From NCBI GenBank assembly GCA_026002695.1, contig BOCB01000006.1:1-48031 (forward strand): a stretch of DNA of 48,031 nucleotides, written 5' to 3'. The DNA comes from Synergistales bacterium. Its GTDB lineage: Bacteria > Synergistota > Synergistia > Synergistales > Synergistaceae. The translations under genes and the position numbers were made by a program. Below the pieces are notes generated by a model. The model made no database searches and was not told the origin of the DNA. It saw only the letters and a list, made by a program, of their open reading frames with translations. Below are positions 25,957 through 33,791 of this stretch, one piece after another; position 1 is the stretch's first letter, and each line of letters opens with the position of its first letter.

Positions 25957-25972
25957 TACGTGATTAGCGCAA

Positions 25973-26000
25973 TTGGTTTTATTTTTAGTGGTAGTATATT
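25973..26000 (+). promoter_or_regulatory. Candidate promoter of hisS
   Basis: TTGGTT (25973-25978) and TATATT (25995-26000) are separated by 16 bases, 29 bases before hisS. No T-box-like leader fits in the short space downstream. Confidence 0.4.
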
Positions 26001-26029
26001 TGTAAGCGCTGGTGCGGGGAGGATAGTTT

Positions 26030-27319
26030 ATGGAGATGATAAAGGCCCCGAGGGGCACGAAGGATGTGCTTGGGGACGAGTCCCGGAAGTGGGCTCACGT
26101 TATCGGTGTTTGCCGCGAGGTCGCGGAGGACTTTGGCTATAAAGAGGCGATGCTGCCGATATTCGAGCATACCGAGCTCTTCAGCCGAGGCATAGGCGAC
26201 GCGACTGACGTTGTGGAAAAGGAAATGTACACGTTCACCGACAGAGGGGGCAGAAGCGTCACTCTGCGCCCGGAGATGACCGCGTCGGTGATGCGCTCTT
26301 ACTTGGAGCGCGACATGAGCCGTCTGCCGCAGCCGGTCAAAGTTTGGGGTTACGGGCCGATGTTTCGCTACGAGCGCCCGCAAAAGGGCAGGTACCGTCA
26401 GTTCTGGCAGGTTGACTTCGAGATACTGGGTTCGCCGAGTCCGTTGCGCGACATAGAGGTAATCGACACTTCGATGGAGATATATCGCAGGCTCGGTATA
26501 AACAACCTGAGCGTGCTGATAAATTCAGTCGGCTGTCCGAAGTGCAGGCCGGCGTACCGGGACGCGCTCCGCGGTTTCATATCGGGGAGCGCGTCCGGCT
26601 TGGGCGGGTTATGCGAGACGTGCCGGGAAAGGTTTGAGCGTAATCCTCTTCGCATACTCGACTGCAAAAATCCTGAGTGCAAAACCCTCACCGATTCGTC
26701 GCCGTCCATGATAGACTCGCTTTGCGGCGAGTGCCGCGAGCACTTCGGCGCGGTAACTCGCGGGCTTGCGGCGATAGGAGCTTCGGTGAGCGTCGATAAC
26801 AGATTGGTTCGCGGCCTCGACTATTACACCAAAACGGCCTATGAAATTTTGGCGGGTGAGCTTGGCTCGCAGAACGCTGTGTGCGGCGGCGGAAGGTACG
26901 ACAATCTCGCGGAGTCGATAGGCGGCCCGCGCGTTCCGAGCGTCGGCTTCGCGTCCGGTATCGAGAGAATAGTCATAACTCTCGAAGGGCAGGGCGTCAA
27001 TATCGGAGAGGAACCGAAGCCGCGCGTCCTCATTGTCAACGCGTCGGAGGAAGCGCTCATATCGTCCGTCTCGCTGCTTCATGAGCTGAGGGGCGCGGGC
27101 TTATCGGCGGATATGGATTGCGCGGGACGGAGCCTGAAGGTCCAGATGAAACGGGCGTCCTCGGCCGGAGCGCGCTTCGTGTGCGTGATAGGCGAGGATG
27201 AGCTGGCGTCCGGCACTGTGGGTATAAAGGATATGTCTGACGGGGAACAGAGAACGGTCTCGAGGAACGACGCCGTATCCGCGCTGCAAACTTGTTTATT
27301 GGATTGGGGCAAGCGTTAA
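26030..27319 (+). CDS. hisS: Histidyl-tRNA synthetase
   Basis: Charges tRNA-His with histidine in the cytoplasm. The 429-residue class II synthetase starts MIKAPRGTKDVLGDE and has motif 1 in YKEAMLPIFEHTELF, motif 2 MFRYERPQKGRYRQFWQ near residue 114, the histidine-specific LVRGLDYYT near 263, and motif 3 in SVGFASGIERI near 302. The anticodon-binding domain occupies the last 95 residues. GGGGAGG at 26015-26021 precedes ATG 26030; ATG 26036 is also in frame. aspS follows 73 bases later after a repeat, an arrangement seen in many bacteria. Confidence 0.97.
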   Translation: MEMIKAPRGTKDVLGDESRKWAHVIGVCREVAEDFGYKEAMLPIFEHTELFSRGIGDATDVVEKEMYTFTDRGGRSVTLRPEMTASVMRSYLERDMSRLPQPVKVWGYGPMFRYERPQKGRYRQFWQVDFEILGSPSPLRDIEVIDTSMEIYRRLGINNLSVLINSVGCPKCRPAYRDALRGFISGSASGLGGLCETCRERFERNPLRILDCKNPECKTLTDSSPSMIDSLCGECREHFGAVTRGLAAIGASVSVDNRLVRGLDYYTKTAYEILAGELGSQNAVCGGGRYDNLAESIGGPRVPSVGFASGIERIVITLEGQGVNIGEEPKPRVLIVNASEEALISSVSLLHELRGAGLSADMDCAGRSLKVQMKRASSAGARFVCVIGEDELASGTVGIKDMSDGEQRTVSRNDAVSALQTCLLDWGKR

Positions 27320-27325
27320 TTATAG

Positions 27326-27376
27326 AGTTTTATCGCTACCCTTTAGGCTCCTAACAATAAATCGGTATTTACTTGG
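27326..27376 (+). repeat. MITE-like element, right half
   Basis: TTTTATCGCTACCCTTTAGG, then CTCCTAACAATAAATCGGTATTTACTT, matches the right half of the element at 7487-7600 including its terminal repeat. The left half is missing. It sits between hisS and aspS. Confidence 0.85.
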
Positions 27377-27392
27377 GAAGAGGGCAGAACTG

Positions 27393-29186
27393 ATGTCTGA
27401 GAGCTATACGCCCGAATGGGTGAGGACTTTATCTTGCGGAGAGCCGAAGATCGGGGACGACGGACGCGGCGTCGTGCTGAACGGCTGGCTGCGCGCGAGG
27501 CGCGACCTCGGCGGCATAATATTCATAGAGCTGTGGGACTATACCGGCGTGACGCAGGTTGTGTTCAACCCGGAGGCGACGCCGGAAGTTCACGCGCGCG
27601 CGAAGGATCTTCGCGGCGAGTATGTGCTTGCCGTGAAGGGCAAATTGAGGAAAAGGCCGGAGGGGACGGAGAATCCTTCGCTGCCCACGGGCGAGGTCGA
27701 GGTGTTGGCGGAGGATTTCCTGCTGCTATCGCCGTCACAGCTGCCGCCGTTTTCACCAGACGACGCCGACAGGGTGAGCGAGGACCTGCGTTTAGCGTAC
27801 AGGTATATAGACCTGCGGCGCGACGGTATGCAGAAAAACCTGCGCCTGCGCCACAAGGCCGTACAGTTCACTCGAAACTATTTTGACAGCAACGGCTTCC
27901 TGGAAGTCGAGACGCCGATGCTGACCAAATCCACGCCGGAGGGCGCGAGGGACTATCTCGTGCCGAGCCGGGTCAATCCGGGGGATTTCTACGCGCTCCC
28001 GCAATCTCCGCAGATATTCAAGCAGCTGCTTATGATAAGCGGATGCGACAGGTATATGCAGATAGCGAAGTGTTTCCGCGACGAGGACCTCCGCGCCGAC
28101 AGGCAGCCGGAGTTCACGCAGATAGATCTGGAGATGAGCTTCATAACGGAGGAGAGCGTAATCACGCTCATTGAGCCGTATATAGCCGGGCTGTTCAAGG
28201 AGACGACAGGCGCGGAGATAACGACGCCGATGCCGCGTCTCACTTGGAAAGAGGCGATGGAGCGCTTCGGCAGCGATAAGCCGGATATGCGCGCGCCTAT
28301 GGAGATCACGGACATCACCCGCGTCTTCGCAAGGGGCGAGAATCCGTTCGCCGAGATCGCGTCGAACGGAGGAGCCGTGAAGTGTCTGCTGTTCCCCGGC
28401 GGCGCGAGCTTGTCGCGCAAGGAGACGACGGATCTCGAGAACCGCGCTAAGGAGCTCGGCAGCGCGGGCATGGCGAATTTCAAACTGACGGACGGAGCTC
28501 TCAAAGGGCCGCTCGTCAAATTCCTCGATGACGCCGCGAAGGATGAGCTTATAAAGTCGTCTCACATCACACCGGACGATATTTTGTTCGTGATGGCGGA
28601 TAAAAATTGGGTGAAGGCTTGTACGATACTCGGGCAGATAAGGCTTGAGTTAGCGCGCGACAGGGGGTTGATCAAGGACGGCTGGAAGTTTCTCTGGGTT
28701 ACGGAGTTCCCTCTCTTCGAGTGGGACGAGGAGGAGAAGCGCTGGTCGGCGGTTCACCACCCGTTCACGGCGCCGATGGACGAGGATTTGGCGCTCATGA
28801 CCTCCGATCCGGGAAAGGCGCGCTCCAGGGCTTATGACATAGTGCTGAACGGGACTGAGCTCGGCGGCGGATCGATAAGGATACACGATCCGAGGACGCA
28901 GAGCGCGGTATTCGACGCGCTGAATATTTCGCCGGAAGTCGCTCGCGAACGCTTCGGCTTCCTGCTCGACGCGCTCTCCTACGGCACGCCGCCTCACGGC
29001 GGCATCGCGTTGGGACTCGACAGGCTCGTTATGATGCTCTGCGGCGCAAAGTCCATACGCGACGTCATGGCTTTCCCGAAAAACCAAAAGGCACAGTGCC
29101 CGCTTACGGGGGCTCCGTCCGGCGTCGACAAAAAGCAGCTCGAACAGCTGTTTATACTTTCGACCGCCGCCACCGACAATAAATAA
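27393..29186 (+). CDS. aspS: Aspartyl-tRNA synthetase (bacterial type)
   Basis: Charges tRNA-Asp in the cytoplasm. The 597-residue protein has the bacterial architecture: an N-terminal OB-fold (about 1-110, GVVLNGWLRARRDLGGIIFI), the class II catalytic domain with motif 2 CFRDEDLRADRQPEFTQIDL near 216-235, a GAD insertion domain (about 310-410), and motif 3 GIALGLDRLVMMLCG near 541. GGELGGGSIRIHD-type active-site residues appear as TELGGGSIRIHDP near 487. Whether it is discriminating (Asp only) or also makes Asp-tRNA-Asn cannot be read directly. The gene probably shares a transcript with hisS. Confidence 0.97.
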   Translation: MSESYTPEWVRTLSCGEPKIGDDGRGVVLNGWLRARRDLGGIIFIELWDYTGVTQVVFNPEATPEVHARAKDLRGEYVLAVKGKLRKRPEGTENPSLPTGEVEVLAEDFLLLSPSQLPPFSPDDADRVSEDLRLAYRYIDLRRDGMQKNLRLRHKAVQFTRNYFDSNGFLEVETPMLTKSTPEGARDYLVPSRVNPGDFYALPQSPQIFKQLLMISGCDRYMQIAKCFRDEDLRADRQPEFTQIDLEMSFITEESVITLIEPYIAGLFKETTGAEITTPMPRLTWKEAMERFGSDKPDMRAPMEITDITRVFARGENPFAEIASNGGAVKCLLFPGGASLSRKETTDLENRAKELGSAGMANFKLTDGALKGPLVKFLDDAAKDELIKSSHITPDDILFVMADKNWVKACTILGQIRLELARDRGLIKDGWKFLWVTEFPLFEWDEEEKRWSAVHHPFTAPMDEDLALMTSDPGKARSRAYDIVLNGTELGGGSIRIHDPRTQSAVFDALNISPEVARERFGFLLDALSYGTPPHGGIALGLDRLVMMLCGAKSIRDVMAFPKNQKAQCPLTGAPSGVDKKQLEQLFILSTAATDNK

Positions 29187-29208
29187 AGGGTCAAAGTCGG
29201 ATATGGCG

Positions 29209-29243
29209 TTTATCGTTACCCTTCAGGCTACTAAATAATAAAT
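29209..29243 (+). repeat. MITE-like element, degenerate right-half piece
   Basis: GTTTATCGTTACCCTTCAGG followed by CTACTAAATAATAAATCC is a mutated version of the core seen at 7553-7588 and 27328-27363. It lies just before the hemerythrin ribosome binding site. Confidence 0.7.
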
Positions 29244-29263
29244 CCAAAACAGAGGTGATAGAA

Positions 29264-29659
29264 TTGCTGTGGAATGCGTCTTATGAGACGGGTATCGCGA
29301 AGATCGACGAGCAGCACAAGGAACTTTTCAGGGCTATTGACAATCTGCTCGACGTCAAGAACAAGGGCAGGGTGAAAGAAATGCTCGACTACTTGGGCGC
29401 CTACATAGTCAAGCACTTCACGGATGAGCAGCAGCTGCACGTTAAGGCGAAATATCCGAAGGCCGCTGCTCACAGAGCTTTTCACGACAACTATGTTAAG
29501 GTGTTTAATCAGCTGAAGGCGAAGTTCGAGAACGAGGGAGCAACCCTCGCGATGACGCAGGCTGTCAACAAGAGCGTAGTCGGCTGGCTCACGGAGCACA
29601 TCATGGTGCATGACAAGGAGTTTGCCGCGTATTGTAGGGCAAACAACATCAAGGGATAA
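29264..29659 (+). CDS. Bacteriohemerythrin
   Basis: A di-iron oxygen-binding or oxygen-sensing protein of the cytoplasm. The 131-residue protein from TTG 29264 carries the full ligand set: His18 (DEQHKELF), His51 and Glu55 (KHFTDEQ), His70 and His74 (HRAFH), His112 (EHI) and Asp117. TTG 29264 is preferred because AGAGGTG (29251-29257) is at correct spacing; the GTG at 29255 overlaps that site. The gene stands alone between aspS and a sensor kinase. In an anaerobe such a protein probably scavenges or senses oxygen, which is inference. Confidence 0.93.
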   Translation: MLWNASYETGIAKIDEQHKELFRAIDNLLDVKNKGRVKEMLDYLGAYIVKHFTDEQQLHVKAKYPKAAAHRAFHDNYVKVFNQLKAKFENEGATLAMTQAVNKSVVGWLTEHIMVHDKEFAAYCRANNIKG

Positions 29660-29675
29660 ATTCATTTCACGAGTT

Positions 29676-29737
29676 GCGAGGGGGATACTCCCCCTCGCTT
29701 GGCGCGGGGCGATGCCCCGCAGTTTCGGCTTTTTTAG
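29676..29737 (+). terminator. Paired hairpins with T-tract
   Basis: GCGAGGGGGA (29676-29685) pairs with TCCCCCTCGC (29689-29698). A second stem, GCGGGGC (29704-29710) with GCCCCGC (29714-29720), is followed by AGTTTCGGCTTTTTT. The second hairpin is a plausible Rho-independent terminator. The pair repeats the arrangement before lepA (4478-4534). Confidence 0.75.
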
Positions 29738-29751
29738 GAGTCTGTTAAAGT

Positions 29752-32700
29752 GTGAAAAAATTTGCTGTTTTTGTCGCCTTCCTCATTTTTTTGATAATCT
29801 CAGCGCCGAACTTCGCGCGCTGTGACAGCAAATCCGCGTCTAAGGAAGCTGCTTCCCGTGTAGTAGTGGACTATAAAAATATAAAAGGTGTAACCAAGGA
29901 TGAAATCGCGGCAATAGAGATACTGAAAGCCAAGAACGTAAAGTTTAACTTGGCCGTCACCTTCAGCACCGAGGCGTTTATAGACAGGAGCGGGGCTGAT
30001 CGCGGTTTTGCGAAAAAATTGTGCGAGATGCTCAGCGATATGTTCGGCATAGAGTTCGACGTAAAATTTTACGCCGAAAAAGATATAGCCGGAGCTTTTT
30101 ACACCGGTAACACGGATTTTACATACGAGCTGCCGGGCATGAGGAGCAGTTCGGACAAGAAATATACTAAGCCGGAGATTATGACCGCCCCGATTTTCGA
30201 GAGGACGGTCAAGATATTCACCATGCGCCAGGAACAAGACTCGAGCGAAACCGGCGATGCGTACTCCCCTGAGCCGAGTCCCGCTGAGAAATCCGAACAT
30301 GATGTGCCTGTATATGCCTTTATCAAGGGCTCCGGAATAGTCGAACGCGTCCGGAACATATCTTCGCTCAAGTTCAAGACCGTATTTGCGGACAATTATA
30401 AAGCCGCCGCGGAAATGCTGGAGAGAGGAGAGGCCGACGCTTTTCTTGATTTGGCTCCGGCCGCTTATAATTTTACCAATTACCCGCGCGTAAAGATTGC
30501 CGATTATCTTCCGCTCGTCTACTACCACGCGATGCTGTCGACCTGCAACCCGGAATACAAACCCATAATAGACGTGGTCGACAAGTTCCTCGCCGAGGAC
30601 GACAGAATGCGGATGGTGAAACTCTGCGAGGATGGCTACAAAGAGTATATGCGCTACAAATTCGACATGATCATGACGGACGAGGAGCGCGCTTACATCG
30701 AGGCAATAATGGAGACGGGCAACGAGATATCGGTTGCCGCCGAATCGGACAACTACCCCGTGTCCTTTTACAACGAGAACGAGCATGAGTTTCAGGGAAT
30801 CGCCCTGGATCTGTTCAAAGGGCTGTCTGAGCTTACGGGTCTCTCGTTCGTAGTCGAGAACAAGGAGTATACCGATCTTGATGATTTGTGGAAGAGGCTC
30901 GACAGCGGAAGTGTTTCCGTGATGGCCGGACTCGTTGATCGCGAGAGAGAGCACGACAGCGAGTTGATCTGGGCGATGGAGAGTTTTACGGCTGACAGAC
31001 TCGCGCTCCTCGCTAAGGCGAACAGCCCCAATATTGAGATAAACCAATTGATTTACTATAAGATAGGACTCGTGAGGTTAAGCTCCTACGCCAACGCCTA
31101 TGACCGTTGGTTCTATAACAGCCGCAACACGGTTTATTTCAAATCCGCGGACGACGCGTTCGACGCTCTGAAAAAAGGGGAGATCCCATTCCTGATGGGT
31201 TCCATGAACCTTCTGCTCAACCGGACCAACTACCGCGAATCCCCCGATTTCAAGGCGGCGGCTCTCTTTGACAACTATAGCGTGTATAAAATTGCCCTCA
31301 ATCATAATGAGAAATTTCTTAAAACCATAATCGACAAAGCACAGCCCCTCATCGACACCAATATGATAAACGGTGAGTGGACCAGGCGGGTCTTCAACTA
31401 CCGCCGCAAGATGCTGTACGACACGCTTCCTATTTTGGGCGCGTTTGTCGCCACTCTGTCATTTATCCTCATAGCGCTCTTCATGCTCAACGCCAAGAAC
31501 AAAAAATTGAGCACGGAGCTGAGCTTGCTCGTCGACTCGCAGACCAAGGAGCTCGACGTTCAGCACTCTCTGGTCGAGTCGGCGCTGCGCTCCATCCCGG
31601 ACATGCTCTTCTGTAAGGATTTGAACGGCGTCTTTATAGAGTGCAACGAAAGTTTGGAACGTTATCTCAATTTGTCAAAGAGCGAGATAATCGGCTCGAC
31701 GAACGAGGTCGTATGGGGCGCGGCCGAAGAGGATCTTAAAGTGTACAAGGAAACCGACAGTGAGGTTATACGCACCGGTGAGTCGATGAGGTTGGAGGAG
31801 AGGATATACTCGCCATATCTCAAACAGTTACGGCTCTTCGATATGATAAAGACGCCCATAATCAGGCAGGGAGAGGTCGCCGGCATTATGGGACTCGCGC
31901 GCGACATAACTGAGCGAAAGGCAATCGAGGCGGCGGCTCAGGCCGCCTCAAAGGCAAAGGGAGAGTTCCTCGCGCGAATGAGTCACGAAATACGTACGCC
32001 GCTCAACGCCATAATCGGCATGGCTATGATAGCTAAAAATTCAATAACCGACCGGAATAAGACAGAGCACGCCGTAGATGAAATAACTACGGCGTCACGC
32101 CATCTGCTCGGCCTGATAAACGACGTTCTCGACATGTCGAAGATAGAGTCGGGCAAGTTTGAAATTAATCAGGAGCCGTTCGCCCTCGTTCCCGGTGTGC
32201 GCGAGGTCGAGCTTTTGATAATGCCCAAGTGCCTTGAAAAATATATCGAGTTCAAGACAAATATCGGATCCCTGCCGAATATCAGCATAGTCGGCGACAA
32301 GATGCGGCTGAATCAGATATTGATAAACCTTCTCGGCAACGCCGTCAAGTTCACGGCCGTCGGGGGCGGCGTCTCGTTTGAGGTCGAAGTAACGGGCGAG
32401 AGTATCGACGACATAGACATCTCATTCATGGTTTCGGATACCGGCATAGGCATGACCGACGAGCAGACGCGGCACCTTTTCGTCGCGTTCGAGCAGGCAG
32501 ACAGTACCATATCGACACACTTCGGCGGCAGCGGCCTCGGCCTTGCCATCAGCCAGAACCTCGCGAAGATGATGGGCGGCGTCATAACAGTGAAGAGCGA
32601 GTTCGGCAAGGGATCGACTTTCAGTTTCTCACTGACGTTTCAAAAGAGCGCGAACGGCGGCGAAATCGCCGGGGAACAGGCCGACGAGCCTGACCTGGCC

Positions 32701-33093
32701 GGATATAGGCTGCTCCTCGCCGAGGACATAGATATAAACAGGGAGATAGTACGGGAGCTGCTTTCCGATACTCACATCAAGATAGACGAGGCCGTCAACG
32801 GTGAAAAAGCCGCGGAAATGTTCAAGCAGTCCGATGTCGGCTGCTATGACCTGATATTCATGGATATACGAATGCCTGTGATGGACGGCTACGACGCCGC
32901 CAAGGCCATACGCGCGTCGGGTCGTCCCGACGCGCGCAGCGTCCCGATAATAGCCATGACAGCCAACGCGTACAAAGAGGACATAGACGCGGCTCTCGCC
33001 GTAGGCATGAACGGACACATAGCGAAGCCAATAGACATGGAAGTAGTGCTGGCGACATTGACGGAGTTCCTGTTGAAAAAAAGGAGGCTGTGA
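29752..33093 (+). CDS. Hybrid sensor histidine kinase with two periplasmic SBP domains
   Basis: A 1113-residue membrane sensor of the EvgS/BvgS type. A signal peptide (residues 1-22) precedes two tandem solute-binding domains (SBP_bac_3-like), about 45-305 and 320-545, the second with FYNENEHEFQGIALDLF. A membrane helix follows (about 560-582), then a PAS domain (about 605-725). HisKA has ARMSHEIRTPLNAIIGM with the phospho-His near 745; HATPase has NLLGNAVKF, DTGIGM and FGGSGLGLAI. A receiver domain with Asp in IFMDIRMPVMDG near 1040 ends the protein. No separate HPt domain is present. GTG 29752 follows TAGGAG. The gene lies 4 bases before ybaK. The likely stimulus is an amino acid or other small molecule, by analogy. 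Confidence 0.92.
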   Translation: MKKFAVFVAFLIFLIISAPNFARCDSKSASKEAASRVVVDYKNIKGVTKDEIAAIEILKAKNVKFNLAVTFSTEAFIDRSGADRGFAKKLCEMLSDMFGIEFDVKFYAEKDIAGAFYTGNTDFTYELPGMRSSSDKKYTKPEIMTAPIFERTVKIFTMRQEQDSSETGDAYSPEPSPAEKSEHDVPVYAFIKGSGIVERVRNISSLKFKTVFADNYKAAAEMLERGEADAFLDLAPAAYNFTNYPRVKIADYLPLVYYHAMLSTCNPEYKPIIDVVDKFLAEDDRMRMVKLCEDGYKEYMRYKFDMIMTDEERAYIEAIMETGNEISVAAESDNYPVSFYNENEHEFQGIALDLFKGLSELTGLSFVVENKEYTDLDDLWKRLDSGSVSVMAGLVDREREHDSELIWAMESFTADRLALLAKANSPNIEINQLIYYKIGLVRLSSYANAYDRWFYNSRNTVYFKSADDAFDALKKGEIPFLMGSMNLLLNRTNYRESPDFKAAALFDNYSVYKIALNHNEKFLKTIIDKAQPLIDTNMINGEWTRRVFNYRRKMLYDTLPILGAFVATLSFILIALFMLNAKNKKLSTELSLLVDSQTKELDVQHSLVESALRSIPDMLFCKDLNGVFIECNESLERYLNLSKSEIIGSTNEVVWGAAEEDLKVYKETDSEVIRTGESMRLEERIYSPYLKQLRLFDMIKTPIIRQGEVAGIMGLARDITERKAIEAAAQAASKAKGEFLARMSHEIRTPLNAIIGMAMIAKNSITDRNKTEHAVDEITTASRHLLGLINDVLDMSKIESGKFEINQEPFALVPGVREVELLIMPKCLEKYIEFKTNIGSLPNISIVGDKMRLNQILINLLGNAVKFTAVGGGVSFEVEVTGESIDDIDISFMVSDTGIGMTDEQTRHLFVAFEQADSTISTHFGGSGLGLAISQNLAKMMGGVITVKSEFGKGSTFSFSLTFQKSANGGEIAGEQADEPDLAGYRLLLAEDIDINREIVRELLSDTHIKIDEAVNGEKAAEMFKQSDVGCYDLIFMDIRMPVMDGYDAAKAIRASGRPDARSVPIIAMTANAYKEDIDAALAVGMNGHIAKPIDMEVVLATLTEFLLKKRRL

Positions 33094-33097
33094 ACAA

Positions 33098-33580
33098 ATG
33101 GCTAAAGACGCTAAAAAAACTAACGCGGCTCGCGTGTTGGACGCGCTCGGCATTCATTACGAGCTCGTCCGGTTCGACGCGGAGGAGTCCGACCTCTCGG
33201 CTGAAACAGCCGCCGACGCCGTCGGGATGCCATACGAACAGATGTATAAGACATTGGTTCTTCGCGGCGACAAGACCGGCGTAATGGAGATATGTCTGCC
33301 CGCGGGGCGTGAGCTCGACCTGAAAGCAGCCGCGCAGGCGTCCGGCAACAAAAGCGTATCTCTCGTTCCGCTCAAAGAGGTGCAGCCCCTCACAGGCTAC
33401 ATCAGGGGCGGATGCTCGCCATTGGGCGGAAAAAAATCATACCCGGTCTATATATTCGACGACGTGACGAACCACGAGCGCATAGCGATAAGCGCCGGCG
33501 CGAGAGGACTGATGTTCATACTTGACCCGCGGGATCTGCTGAAAGCCACGAAGGCCGTACCGGCTAAGATAGCGAAGTGA
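33098..33580 (+). CDS. ybaK: Cys-tRNA(Pro)/tRNA deacylase, YbaK/EbsC family
   Basis: Hydrolyses mischarged Cys-tRNA-Pro in trans. The 160-residue protein has the family start TNAARVLDALGIHYELVRF, the catalytic-lysine segment YKTLVLRG near residue 49, and the YbaK-typical TGYIRGGCSPLGGKK near 99-113. ISAGARGLMFILDP lies near the C-terminus. It follows the hybrid kinase by 4 bases and is probably co-transcribed, but a functional link is not evident. The GGCSPLG motif favours the YbaK (Cys-specific) branch over ProX. Confidence 0.92.
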   Translation: MAKDAKKTNAARVLDALGIHYELVRFDAEESDLSAETAADAVGMPYEQMYKTLVLRGDKTGVMEICLPAGRELDLKAAAQASGNKSVSLVPLKEVQPLTGYIRGGCSPLGGKKSYPVYIFDDVTNHERIAISAGARGLMFILDPRDLLKATKAVPAKIAK

Positions 33581-33689
33581 ACGAGGAGGGATGCATTTTT
33601 TGAGCTTGCCATTTCCGTGCCCCGAAGCTGTTTGATGAAATGATAGGGCGGATATATCACCGGTTAAAGACACGATGATTTGAAAAAAA

Positions 33690-33723
33690 TTGACAAGATT
33701 TCTAACATAATATATATTATGTT
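33690..33723 (+). promoter_or_regulatory. Promoter with 20-bp palindromic operator, Ter locus
   Basis: TTGACA at 33690-33695 and TATATT at 33713-33718 are 17 bases apart. AACATAATAT-ATATTATGTT (33704-33723) is a perfect 20-bp palindrome that covers the -10. A dimeric repressor bound there would block the promoter. It is the only strong promoter seen ahead of the Ca2+ ATPase and Ter genes. The cognate regulator is not encoded next to it. Confidence 0.75.
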
Positions 33724-33791
33724 GATGTATATATAAAATTTATTTTGGAGTAAGATGCTCTATGAAATTAGGATAGTTAGGGGCGAGAACT

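Noticed and set aside
27320..27392. T-box leader for aspS
   Set aside because: The segment matches the intergenic repeat family and is too short for a T-box; no specifier-loop or TGGN-type antiterminator is seen.
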